Origin: Oscillospiraceae bacterium | GTDB lineage: Bacteria > Bacillota > Clostridia > Oscillospirales > Oscillospiraceae | Assembly (NCBI GenBank): GCA_009785525.1 | Contig: WQWC01000002.1 | Location: forward strand, 60,814-124,813 | Length of the DNA: 64,000 bases | Direction of reading: 5' to 3' | Shown: one piece after another, positions 48,943 through 57,814 of the stretch | Layout: each line of letters starts with the position of its first letter | Numbering within the stretch: the stretch's first letter is position 1 | Notes under the pieces: model-generated | Told to the model about the DNA's origin: nothing | What the model saw: the letters and a program-made list of their open reading frames with translations, nothing else | Databases searched by the model: none | Translations under genes and position numbers: made by a program

Positions 48943-50331
48943 ATGCATTGTCTTATATCATTCAACGATTCGATAATCTGGGGAATCCCAATGCTCATAC
49001 TGCTGCTCGGAGCCGGGGTTTTCCTCAGCCTGCGCACTGGGTTTGTGCAGATTTTTGAGTTCAGGTACGCCATGCGGCACACACTCGGCAAAATTTTCAA
49101 AAGGCAGACGGCGGAGCCCGGTGCAATCACTCCGATTCAGGCGATGACGACGGCGTTGGCGGCCACCGCGGGTACCGGGAACATCGCCGGGATCACTTAT
49201 GCCGTCACACTGGGCGGGCCGGGCGCGGTGTTCTGGCTGTGGATTTCAGCGTTAATCGGCATGTGTACAAAATACGCTGAGACGGTGCTGTCCGTTAAAT
49301 TCCGCACCCGGAACGAAAACGGCGAATTTGCCGGCGGGCCGATGTATTACATCAGGTGTGGGCTGTCAAAGCGCTGGCATTGGCTCTCGGTGCTGTTCTG
49401 CGTATTCGGCGCGGCGGCGGCGTTTGGAATCGGCAACGCCGTGCAGGTCGGAAACATGACAAGCTCTGTCAACCATGCGATTTCGGCGTTTACCCCGGCC
49501 TTTGCAGGTCATCGCGGGGCGGTGAATCTTATCATCGGAATCTGCGTCGCTATTTTTACCGGGATGACACTGCTGCGCGGAATCAAAACCCTTGGCCGGG
49601 TGACGGAGATGATTGTGCCGCTTATGTCGGTCGTCTACTTAGGCGGCGCACTGATTGTGATTTTCGCAAATATCGGCGGGATTTTCCCCGTTTTCACCGA
49701 CATATTTACTGCCGCGTTGACTCCTAGGGCAGTAATCGGTGGAGCTGCCGGAATATCAATGAGACAAGCGGTTAGCGTGGGCCTTAAACGCGGTGTGTTT
49801 TCAAACGAGGCGGGACTTGGCTCCGCGCCGATTGCACACGCGGCATCAAGTGAAAAAGACCCTGTCAAACAGGGTCTTTACGGGATTTTTGAAGTTTTTA
49901 TCGACACAATCGTCATGGGCACGATAACCGCGCTGACGCTGCTTTTGTCGGGATTCCCGATACAATATGGTACCGAGGGCGGCGTGGAGCTTAATATTCT
50001 GGCATTCTCAACCGTGTTCGGTGAGCGTGCGGGGGCGGTGATTATCTCAGCGTGCATGGTGCTGTTCGCGCTGGCGACGGTGCTGGGGTGGTCGTTCTAC
50101 GGCGTGCGGTGCTGTGAATATCTATTCGGCCCCAGAAGCGTGAAGCCGTACCTGATGATATACGTGCTTGTAACAGTCCTCGGCGCGACTATGGATCTCT
50201 CACTCGCCTGGGAGATATCCGACACGCTGAACGGCCTGATGGCAGTGCCGAATTTGATAGCCCTGCTGGCGTTGTCCGGAGTTGTTGTTCAAGCAACGCG
50301 GGAGCATTTCGGGTTGCGGAGATTGTTGTAG
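48943..50331 (+). CDS. Alanine/glycine:cation symporter (AGCS family)
   Basis: ALAATAGTGNIAGITYAVTLGGPGAVFWLWISALIGM, KRGVFSNEAGLGSAPIAHAA. Confidence 0.96.
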   Translation: MHCLISFNDSIIWGIPMLILLLGAGVFLSLRTGFVQIFEFRYAMRHTLGKIFKRQTAEPGAITPIQAMTTALAATAGTGNIAGITYAVTLGGPGAVFWLWISALIGMCTKYAETVLSVKFRTRNENGEFAGGPMYYIRCGLSKRWHWLSVLFCVFGAAAAFGIGNAVQVGNMTSSVNHAISAFTPAFAGHRGAVNLIIGICVAIFTGMTLLRGIKTLGRVTEMIVPLMSVVYLGGALIVIFANIGGIFPVFTDIFTAALTPRAVIGGAAGISMRQAVSVGLKRGVFSNEAGLGSAPIAHAASSEKDPVKQGLYGIFEVFIDTIVMGTITALTLLLSGFPIQYGTEGGVELNILAFSTVFGERAGAVIISACMVLFALATVLGWSFYGVRCCEYLFGPRSVKPYLMIYVLVTVLGATMDLSLAWEISDTLNGLMAVPNLIALLALSGVVVQATREHFGLRRLL

Positions 50332-50390
50332 GGGCGCGCATTGCGCGTCCATTGTCCCACGCTGTCGCCGTAATTCCGTCCCTCGTCCAA

Positions 50391-50430
50391 AGCCCCCTTC
50401 GCACACGAAGGGGGAAGGGGGATATCCCCC
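50391..50430. repeat. Dispersed palindromic repeat, family C
   Basis: agcccccttcgcacacgaagggggaagggggatatccccc. Confidence 0.65.
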
Positions 50431-50468
50431 GCGGACGGCCAATGGCCGCCCCTACATGCGGTTATTCA

Positions 50469-50699
50469 TTATCTCTGCCTTTTCCGTTCATACGGCGTTG
50501 GATTGTCGGTTAGTTCAAGTAAATAATCCGTGCTTGTTTTATGGAGTTTGGCAAGCGCGAGTAGAATTTGCGTTGGTATATCACGCTGTCCGAGTTCATA
50601 ATTAGAATAAACCTGTTGCGAACAGTGCAGATATTCCGCAACCTGCACTTGTGTCATATCATTGTCCTCGCGCAGCTCCCGTATGCGTCGGTACATCAA
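50469..50699 (-). CDS. XRE-family HTH transcriptional regulator
   Basis: RIRELREDNDMTQVQVAEYLHCSQQVYSNYELGQRDIPTQILLALAKLHKTSTDYLL. Confidence 0.94.
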   Translation of the reverse strand: MMYRRIRELREDNDMTQVQVAEYLHCSQQVYSNYELGQRDIPTQILLALAKLHKTSTDYLLELTDNPTPYERKRQR

Positions 50700-50748
50700 A
50701 CCACCTCAACAAAAATATATACCTTACGGAATTTATATTCTTGACAAA

Positions 50749-50765
50749 TACCGCAAATTGCAGTA
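50749..50765. promoter_or_regulatory. Candidate XRE operator TACCGCAAATTGCAGTA between divergent genes
   Basis: 17-bp palindrome with one mismatched pair, downstream of TTGACA at 50741-50746. Confidence 0.5.
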
Positions 50766-50788
50766 TTGCAAAAATGAGATGATAGCAT

Positions 50789-51022
50789 ATGTCGCTACAT
50801 AAAGAAATAATCAGCCGCGAAATAGGCAAAATGATGATTGATTTACTTGATAAGGGCGCGATAGATTATTCGCAGATTGTGGAGCAGGAATCTCTTGCGG
50901 TGCTGGAAAGAATCAAGGCCGTCATTGCGGATAGCAGCCTCAGCGATTTTGATTGCGTTGAGCAGATTGTCCGGGTGTTTGAGGAGATCGGCAGCAGTTG
51001 TGGGACGCGGCATGATTTTTAG
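50789..51022 (+). CDS. Hypothetical small protein divergent from XRE regulator
   Basis: ATG after gatgata; 77 aa, helical composition. Confidence 0.55.
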   Translation: MSLHKEIISREIGKMMIDLLDKGAIDYSQIVEQESLAVLERIKAVIADSSLSDFDCVEQIVRVFEEIGSSCGTRHDF

Positions 51023-51126
51023 AAAAATTTACATATCATAACCGCATGACTTTAATCGTACAATAATTGTACAAGCACAGAAAATTGTACGATTGGGGGT
51101 GAATCTCGCTGCAAGACAGGAAAAAA

Positions 51127-51201
51127 ATGGTGTTTTCGCTGTTTGTGATATTTACCCTTAATATACTGATAATACTACTGGCAGCCAGAGGTATCATATG
51201 A
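51127..51201 (+). CDS. Candidate hydrophobic micro-ORF MVFSLFVIFTLNILIILLAARGII
   Basis: 24 aa; stop overlaps next start as ATGA (51198-51201). Confidence 0.4.
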   Translation: MVFSLFVIFTLNILIILLAARGII

Positions 51202-51344
51202 GCAAAGCAGGAATGAGACGCCCAAGTCCAAAAGAGCCGCATGGCACTGAATCAAATCGTAAAACGCGTGTTCCAAAAAATCAGGCAAAACCGGTGCCGG
51301 AACTCTCCGACAGGCAACGGCACAGCAAAGGCCCGGTAACGTAA
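51198..51344 (+). CDS. Candidate basic 48-aa small protein MSKAGMRRPSPKEPHGTESNRKTRVPKNQAKPVPELSDRQRHSKGPVT
   Basis: ATGA overlap with upstream micro-ORF; strongly biased composition. Confidence 0.5.
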   Translation: MSKAGMRRPSPKEPHGTESNRKTRVPKNQAKPVPELSDRQRHSKGPVT

Positions 51345-51438
51345 TACAGGATATGTTATTAAAGCGTAATATTAGCTGAATAGAGTCCGCCGGACGATAG
51401 ATACTAAAGAGGAAGTCTAAAATAACGGCGGAGTAATT

Positions 51439-51657
51439 ATGGTTTGGAATAACAGTGATTTTGACGTAAAACAGTATCACCCGAAAAAGCGGAACAGGGG
51501 TTATGAGAACTCCATGACATTTCCTTTTCCCAGAGGCGAGGACGCGGATCTGCAAAATTATATCCGCAGTGAGGGCATAGAAGACCGCGTTGGCGGAGGG
51601 GTTATGATGACAACCGCGGAAATTCTCGATTTTTCGGAAGGCTCAGATTCATATTAG
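51439..51657 (+). CDS. Hypothetical 72-aa protein
   Basis: ATG preceded by cggcggagtaatt; MVWNNSDFDVKQYHPKKRNRGYENSMTFPFPRGEDADLQNYIRSEGIEDRVGGGVMMTTAEILDFSEGSDSY. Confidence 0.5.
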   Translation: MVWNNSDFDVKQYHPKKRNRGYENSMTFPFPRGEDADLQNYIRSEGIEDRVGGGVMMTTAEILDFSEGSDSY

Positions 51658-52034
51658 GGATGTAATATATATTTGAGACGCAAAAGGAGCCTGAATTTTT
51701 CAGGCCCCTTTTTGTGATGAGACAGCCCCCTTCCTCCTTCGTACGCGAAGGGGGCTTGAGACGTGGGATCAGATCGCCGAGGATGCCGATCTTTGCAGAA
51801 AGGGGAACCCCGCCGTCCACAGACGGCGGGGTGGTTTCTTACGTCCAAACCCACGTTATCCCGCAGGTCGGCGGAAAATCCGACAGCGGGACGCGGAGGA
51901 CCGCGTCCCCTACAGAGGCTGATCGGTTCATTCCACGCCCCGCGCCACACAGAAACCACTTGCACAACTGGTTAAGATGGCCTATAATTAGCTATAATAT
52001 TCAAAAAAAGAGCTATTTCGGAGGGCTATTGCAT

Positions 52035-52790
52035 ATGGCAGAGGGTGGAAACAGAAACAAAGAGGCTGACAGACGGGAATCGGGCGGCGTTACGTATTTC
52101 GACAGGGGAGACAAAGAACTGGATGGTACACTTTACAAAAGACTCGCCATCCAGACCCATTTTATAGGCCGCGGCGAGGATTATATCGCCGTGATAAAAC
52201 AGTATATCCTGCCTGTTCACGAGACGGGGGATATAGTCATGTTGGGCGAAAAGGCAATCGCAATGTGCCAGGACAACACCGTGGAAAAAAAAGACGTCAA
52301 GATCGGGTTTTGGGCCAAATTTCTATCCCGCTTCGCTTCCAGAAGCAAGCATGGCGTTGCAATGGATGAGCCGTATAAGCTTCAGCTGGCGATAGACTTA
52401 AAAGGATTGCCGCGCATATTGCTGGCAAGCGTGCTGGGCGGAATCTGCCGCATATTTGGAAAACGGGGTGTTTTTTACGACATCGCCGGAAAGGATATCG
52501 CCGGAATAGACGGATTTTACGCGGCCTCGTCTTTTGAGGTATATCACGATCTTGCAGTACTCGTTCCCAACGACCCCGACGGCGTGTGCGCCGAAATAGA
52601 GCAGGAGCTCGGTGTGTTAAGCGCTTTAGTAGACGCGAATGATCTCAATGTCGAAATACTGGGGAAATCCCCGTCATTGTCGGACAAGCCGGAGGAATTT
52701 TTTGCGGAATTGATCCGCGACAATCCCGCCGGACAGTCTGACGAACTGACGCCGTTTGTCATTGTGCGGGAAATCAGAGAAGCGATATGA
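52035..52790 (+). CDS. Coenzyme F420-0:L-glutamate ligase (CofE)-like protein
   Basis: YKRLAIQTHFIGRGEDYIAVIKQYILPVHETGDIVMLGEKAIAMCQ... GRGVFYDIAGKDIAGIDGF-type pattern. Confidence 0.7.
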   Translation: MAEGGNRNKEADRRESGGVTYFDRGDKELDGTLYKRLAIQTHFIGRGEDYIAVIKQYILPVHETGDIVMLGEKAIAMCQDNTVEKKDVKIGFWAKFLSRFASRSKHGVAMDEPYKLQLAIDLKGLPRILLASVLGGICRIFGKRGVFYDIAGKDIAGIDGFYAASSFEVYHDLAVLVPNDPDGVCAEIEQELGVLSALVDANDLNVEILGKSPSLSDKPEEFFAELIRDNPAGQSDELTPFVIVREIREAI

Positions 52791-53377
52791 CACAGGGTAA
52801 ATACGTGACACTCAGAATGGCGAGGGCGGATGAAATAAAACTCGCATATGAAATGGGGCTAAGTACGCCATACATGAAACAAGCCTTTGAAGATGAATAT
52901 ACTAACGGGCTTGAAGATTTTGAAAATGAATATGAACGGTATTTTGATAGCAGCGAGTCTTCCCTATGCGGCGGAATGATGATTTGCTTGGGTAATCATC
53001 CTATTGGTTTTACCACTTATGCTCGAATCAGCTATGAGGATGACTGGATACAGCCCGGCGTTATGGAAATTGATATATGGATGAACGGAGAGGAGAACTG
53101 CGGCAAAGGATTTGGTAGCGACGCCATTGTGACTTTAATGAAATATCTACATAATAAGTATGATATTCATACATTCTTCGGCTTCCCTGATAAAGTCAAT
53201 TCACGCTCGATTAAAGCGTGTGAAAAAGCAGGTTTTATTCAGGTTAATACCCACGAAAAACAAAGCGCTCTTGAAAAAATATTTACACCAAAATGTCTGG
53301 CTTCATTAAAACCCGATGACCAGTATATATCAGAAGAAGGTGTTTTAATGTTAAATGAATACAGCCGTACAAAATAA
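52787..53377 (+). CDS. GNAT family acetyltransferase
   Basis: GFTTYARISYEDDWIQPGVMEIDIWMNGEENCGKGFGSDAIVTLMKYLHNKYDIHTFFGFPDKVNSRSIKACEKAGF. Confidence 0.85.
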   Translation: MTQGKYVTLRMARADEIKLAYEMGLSTPYMKQAFEDEYTNGLEDFENEYERYFDSSESSLCGGMMICLGNHPIGFTTYARISYEDDWIQPGVMEIDIWMNGEENCGKGFGSDAIVTLMKYLHNKYDIHTFFGFPDKVNSRSIKACEKAGFIQVNTHEKQSALEKIFTPKCLASLKPDDQYISEEGVLMLNEYSRTK

Positions 53378-53405
53378 GCAATATCAATAGAAATGGAGGA
53401 TTGAC

Positions 53406-55361
53406 ATGGTAAACGCATACGAAACATTCCCGAACCTGCTGTCCCCGATAAGAATCGGCGGCGTGATGTTCCGCAACAGGATGTTTGCGGCACCGCTGAC
53501 CTCCGCAGAAATTATTTACGACGGCCAGCCAAGCCTGGACACGGTCATGTATCTGGAGAGAAAAGCCATCGGCGGCGCGGCGGCTGTCACGTTCGGCGAA
53601 TCCGAGTGCGATCCCCTGTATCACAAGGAAGGGCGGCTGCCGTATGAAGTCACACGAATGGGCAACTACAATTTCGCCCGCGCCGCAAGTGATATCACGC
53701 GTCATGGGGCTGTCGCCGTGTTAGAGCTTGCGTTTGCCGGTATTAATTCCCACGGCAGTGATCCGCTGTGGGGGCCTGTGGAGATGGAAATGCCGTTCGG
53801 CAGAAAAGTCACCGCGCTGACGGATGAGCGCATACATCAGATCATCGGAGGATTCGCGAATGCCGCTTTAGCCGCCAAAAACGCCGGATTCGGCATGGTG
53901 ATGCTGCACGGTGCGCATGGATTCGGTCTCCAGCAATTCATGTCGCCGACTTTGAACACCAGAACAGACCAATGGGGCGGGTCCCCGGAGAACCGATGCC
54001 GCTTCCCGGTCATGGCCATGCAAGAGATACGCAGACTTTGCGGCCCGGACTTCCCGATTGAAATACGCATCAGCTCCACAGAAGTAGTTGATGGCGGATA
54101 TGGCATTGATGAGGGAATCCGGATAGCGGAACAGCTTGACGGTCACGCCGATATTATAAACGTCTCCGTCGGCGCGATATCGCGTTACGGGGCGGAGACT
54201 TTTGCGCGCACCCATGTGAGTATGTTCCACCCCGAGGGCGTGAACGTCGAATACGCGGCGGAGATAAAGAAGCATGTGAAAAAATCCCTGATTGCAGCCG
54301 GCGGCGGGTTGACCGATCCGTATTTGATGGAGGAAACTCTCGCCCTAGGCAAGGCCGACATTGTCTACATAGCGCGCGGCCTTGTCTGCGACCCCGATCT
54401 ACCAAATAAGGTCAGGCGCGGCCGCGTTGAAGAAATACGCAAATGTATGCGCTGTCTCAACTGCTTTGCGGAAGGTGTGTCGCACGGCGACCTTGTCTGC
54501 GCCATAAACCCGGAAATCAGCCGTGAGCGAGAGGTTTACAGGGCCTTGCCGTCACCGGCAAAGCAGCGCGTCCTTGTCATAGGCGGTGGAATAGCCGGTA
54601 TGCAGGCGGCGCTGACGGCGAGTCAATATGGGCATGACGTCATCTTGTGCGAAAAGAACGGAGAACTCGGCGGAACAATCCTCTGCGAAGCCGAAGTGCC
54701 GTTCAAGCGTCAGCTGCATGAATATATTCTGCGGCAAAGGGCGAACATTGCAGAATCAAACATAGACCTGCGACTCAACACCGAGGTAACTCCCGACTAT
54801 GCACGGGCAGAATGTCCGGACGTAATCATCGCCGCCATAGGGTCAGCGCCGATAACGCCGGACATCACGGGAATAAACGGCGTGAACGTCCATCAGGCAA
54901 TCGAGGTATTCAAAAATCCGACGCTGGCAAAGGGCAAAACCGTGATTATCGGCGCGGGATTCGCCGGAACTGAGTTGGCTGTATATCTCAAAGAAGAATT
55001 CGGCATTGACTCCGAGATAGTGGAGACGCTTGGAATGATCAGCTCCGGCGGAAATCACACCCACATGAATGCAGTTACCGACATAACCACGCGGCTCGGT
55101 ATCCCCATCCGATTCAATATGAAAGCACTGGAAATAACGGCAGACGGCGTCCGGTGCCAAGGCCCGGAGGGCGAGGTATTCTATAACGCCGACACCGTGA
55201 TCCACGCCGCCGGAATGAATCCGCTGCAGGAAGAGGCAATGAAGTTCAATCAATGCGCAGCGGCGTTCCATATGGTCGGTGAGTGCCGCAAAGCCGCAAA
55301 CATTTTGTTCGCCACAAGCTCCGCTTACGCGGCGGCAAAATACATTGGGCGGTTTCTGTAA
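53406..55361 (+). CDS. NADH:flavin oxidoreductase / OYE-FAD fusion (BaiCD/FldZ-like enoate reductase family)
   Basis: OYE barrel (GVMFRNRMFAAPLTS, MLHGAHGFGLQQFMSPTLNTRTDQWGGSPENRCRFP), Cys cluster CMRCLNCFAEGVSHGDLVCAINP, VLVIGGGIAGMQAAL. Confidence 0.93.
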   Translation: MVNAYETFPNLLSPIRIGGVMFRNRMFAAPLTSAEIIYDGQPSLDTVMYLERKAIGGAAAVTFGESECDPLYHKEGRLPYEVTRMGNYNFARAASDITRHGAVAVLELAFAGINSHGSDPLWGPVEMEMPFGRKVTALTDERIHQIIGGFANAALAAKNAGFGMVMLHGAHGFGLQQFMSPTLNTRTDQWGGSPENRCRFPVMAMQEIRRLCGPDFPIEIRISSTEVVDGGYGIDEGIRIAEQLDGHADIINVSVGAISRYGAETFARTHVSMFHPEGVNVEYAAEIKKHVKKSLIAAGGGLTDPYLMEETLALGKADIVYIARGLVCDPDLPNKVRRGRVEEIRKCMRCLNCFAEGVSHGDLVCAINPEISREREVYRALPSPAKQRVLVIGGGIAGMQAALTASQYGHDVILCEKNGELGGTILCEAEVPFKRQLHEYILRQRANIAESNIDLRLNTEVTPDYARAECPDVIIAAIGSAPITPDITGINGVNVHQAIEVFKNPTLAKGKTVIIGAGFAGTELAVYLKEEFGIDSEIVETLGMISSGGNHTHMNAVTDITTRLGIPIRFNMKALEITADGVRCQGPEGEVFYNADTVIHAAGMNPLQEEAMKFNQCAAAFHMVGECRKAANILFATSSAYAAAKYIGRFL

Positions 55362-55414
55362 GCACGGGTGTCGGCGGCAATTTGTCAATATCGTTTGAGT
55401 TTTATTGTGTTACA

Positions 55415-55471
55415 CAAGGGCGTTTCTTCAACCCGTCCGGGGATTCCGGCTGTTTGAAGAAACGCCCTTGT
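55415..55471. terminator. Strong hairpin terminator
   Basis: acaagggcgtttcttcaa...ttgaagaaacgcccttgt. Confidence 0.75.
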
Positions 55472-55478
55472 AACCTTT

Positions 55479-55543
55479 ATAGGGGACGATGGTAATCCGC
55501 CCGCTGACAATCTGTTTTTGGGACGATTTCCATCGTCCCCTAC
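55479..55543. repeat. Dispersed palindromic repeat, family A
   Basis: ataggggacgatggtaatccgcccgctgacaatctgtttttgggacgatttccatcgtcccctac; close relative of 27070-27136. Confidence 0.75.
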
Positions 55544-55593
55544 AATAATCCGCGTGCGGGGGAAACCTCCGCACTATTCAGGGATCATCTCCC

Positions 55594-56772
55594 TCAAATC
55601 CGCAGCAAACACCCCTCCGCTTCATACAAACGCACAATCTTCTCCTCTACGCCGGATTGGGCGTTTATATACACGAAGAATGTCTCTCCGGATTCTTCTG
55701 CCGCGCATTTGAATTCATGGCAGTAGACCTCTTCCAAATCCACGAATATCACCGCCATTTTGTGCGCCTCCACCGTCAGCAGTGTTGAGAGCGATTTTTC
55801 AGCCTTAGTCTGGTTGACAGCGGCTTCCGGAAAATCCCGATTACGGCGGTTTATGATGTATTCCCGTGCGGAGAACGCCGTCATGCCGCCGCCACGGGTC
55901 AACTCAACACAGATTTCGTCCGGATAATACACCACGCCGCCGTCTGAGTACGCAAAAGTGACGGCAACCGTACCTCCGTGCGTTTGATACTGCGTCATGG
56001 TCATGTTGGTGAATCCGTTCGACCGTAGCAGCGATACGGCGCGATTCACAACCTGCTCCGGCGGCAAATCGGATGATGACGAAGCCTGCGCGGACGCCAT
56101 GCCTGTAACAAATCCGCCCTGCTTTGTTACCTCAACTGTGACACGCCCATTATTGCCGCTGAACACATAGACAGGCATTGCGCCGTGGATTTCACGCTCT
56201 AGACGCATCGAATTGCGGTGCAATCCGACAAATGCGGCGGCTCCGGCGGCGGCTTCGCCGGGCGGAACCTCGCGCTTGCCGCGCAGCATATGAGGTTCCG
56301 GCAGATTTTTATTCTGTTGTGCAATCGGCATGTACGGCAGCTCACCGCCAGAGACTATTGCCGCACGGATTCGAGATAGAGAATCCGCGTATTTACCGAG
56401 CCGGGCGGCGGATTCAGACGTAATCTCCTCACCGGAAGCCAGCGACTTTGTCAGCCGTTGAGTGAACGCAAATCCGGATTTCAACAGGCTATCCAGATGT
56501 TCGGCACCCTCAACCCGGGCGAGCATTATCCGCGCCTCGGCAGACTTTACACAGGCCGACGCACACTCAAACGCTGCTGACGGCAACGTGCCTGCGTGCA
56601 AGCAGGCTCGCGCCGCGGACTCCGCTTGTAGCAACACGGCCGCGAGTTCGGAATGATCCGCGGGTTCCGTGTCGGCGGATCGATGTGCGAGTTCGCTGGA
56701 AAACAATCCGCCCACAACAGCAAGGCAGACGACACAGATAACACTGTAAACAATCATGGCTCGTTTTGACAT
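55594..56772 (-). CDS. ypeB: Germination protein YpeB
   Basis: N-terminal TM; RLTKSLASGEEITSESAARLGKYADSLSRIR; VTKQGGFVTGMASAQ repeats of PepSY-like C-terminus; VEEKIVRLYEAEGCLLRI. Confidence 0.85.
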   Translation of the reverse strand: MSKRAMIVYSVICVVCLAVVGGLFSSELAHRSADTEPADHSELAAVLLQAESAARACLHAGTLPSAAFECASACVKSAEARIMLARVEGAEHLDSLLKSGFAFTQRLTKSLASGEEITSESAARLGKYADSLSRIRAAIVSGGELPYMPIAQQNKNLPEPHMLRGKREVPPGEAAAGAAAFVGLHRNSMRLEREIHGAMPVYVFSGNNGRVTVEVTKQGGFVTGMASAQASSSSDLPPEQVVNRAVSLLRSNGFTNMTMTQYQTHGGTVAVTFAYSDGGVVYYPDEICVELTRGGGMTAFSAREYIINRRNRDFPEAAVNQTKAEKSLSTLLTVEAHKMAVIFVDLEEVYCHEFKCAAEESGETFFVYINAQSGVEEKIVRLYEAEGCLLRI

Positions 56773-56832
56773 AGATACAAATACCCCCTGTAGAATTAGT
56801 GTCTCTACAGGGGGGGTAATATATGACAGGAA

Positions 56833-57495
56833 TCAATTGTCAATTGTCAGAGTGTCAAGCAAATCGTACAGCGCGTCGCGTTGCGTGTAATTGATATAGT
56901 TGATGATTACCGCGACCCCGAAACCGTCTCCTAGGTCGTGAATCCAGGCCTCATAAGCCTCGTCGTGATTGTAGACCATCACGAAGTAACCGGCCACATC
57001 GGAAGAGGCAATGTTGATCAGCCCCTCAGTAAGAAAATCTGTGAAGTCGAGAAACGGGATTAAAAATCCCCTGGCGAATATCTCTATGTTATCGCCGACC
57101 GGGACAAGGCTGATCTCAAGCGTTGCACCGTCCAAGCCCGTAAACATGGCTCCGGTATCGGTCTCGTGTTGGGTGAAGACGCCTTCCGGGACAAACAGCG
57201 TCATGTAATTATCGTCCAGCAACGGAATCCATGTATTCGGAGGTTCCGGCGACCGAGCCGGAGTTGCCGCCTCGCCCGCTTCCGGCACGGTGGCGTCTGC
57301 GGTGTCTACGGAAGCGTCATCCCCGGCGGGGGGGTATTCCCCCTCATAGCCGTTGTAAACTCCTGCAACGGTAACGGACGGATCCGTGTCATCCCGCGCC
57401 CTGTTCAGCAAGAGTGTCTGAATTATAAACACGACGAACGCGACAGCCAGCACTGCAAATACGACAGAGAGGAATAAACGAGTGTTTTTAGTCAT
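56833..57495 (-). CDS. Hypothetical membrane-anchored protein
   Basis: N-terminal TM LFLSVVFAVLAVAFVVFIIQTLLL; acidic linker. Confidence 0.6.
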   Translation of the reverse strand: MTKNTRLFLSVVFAVLAVAFVVFIIQTLLLNRARDDTDPSVTVAGVYNGYEGEYPPAGDDASVDTADATVPEAGEAATPARSPEPPNTWIPLLDDNYMTLFVPEGVFTQHETDTGAMFTGLDGATLEISLVPVGDNIEIFARGFLIPFLDFTDFLTEGLINIASSDVAGYFVMVYNHDEAYEAWIHDLGDGFGVAVIINYINYTQRDALYDLLDTLTIDN

Positions 57496-57562
57496 TATGA
57501 AAACTCCTTATTTACAGGCAAACTACGTTCACCCGTGGAATTTGTTGCGGGGGGTGCACCCC

Positions 57563-57637
57563 GTAGGGGCGCGCATTGCGCGTACGCCGTCCATGAAATC
57601 GTAATGGATTCCACGGACGACCAATGGCCGCCCCTAC
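57563..57637. repeat. Dispersed palindromic repeat, family A
   Basis: gtaggggcgcgcattgcgcg...ccaatggccgcccctac. Confidence 0.7.
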
Positions 57638-57663
57638 AGGGGATGAGAAATTGTATGCTGGGG

Positions 57664-57780
57664 AGAACCGCCCCGCCCCTGCGGGGCACTCCTCTAGGGG
57701 AGGGGAATTTTGGTGCAACGTTCCTCTCATTCCCCTCCCTCGGAGGGGTGCCGTCTGCAGACGGCGGGGTGGTTTTGTAC
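57664..57780. repeat. Composite palindromic repeat, family B
   Basis: gaaccgccccgcccctgcggggcactcctctaggggaggggaattttg...attcccctccctcggaggggtgccgtctgcagacggcggggtggttttgtac. Confidence 0.75.
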
Positions 57781-57814
57781 AAAATGCAACCAGGACGCGC
57801 AGAGACGCCGTCCC

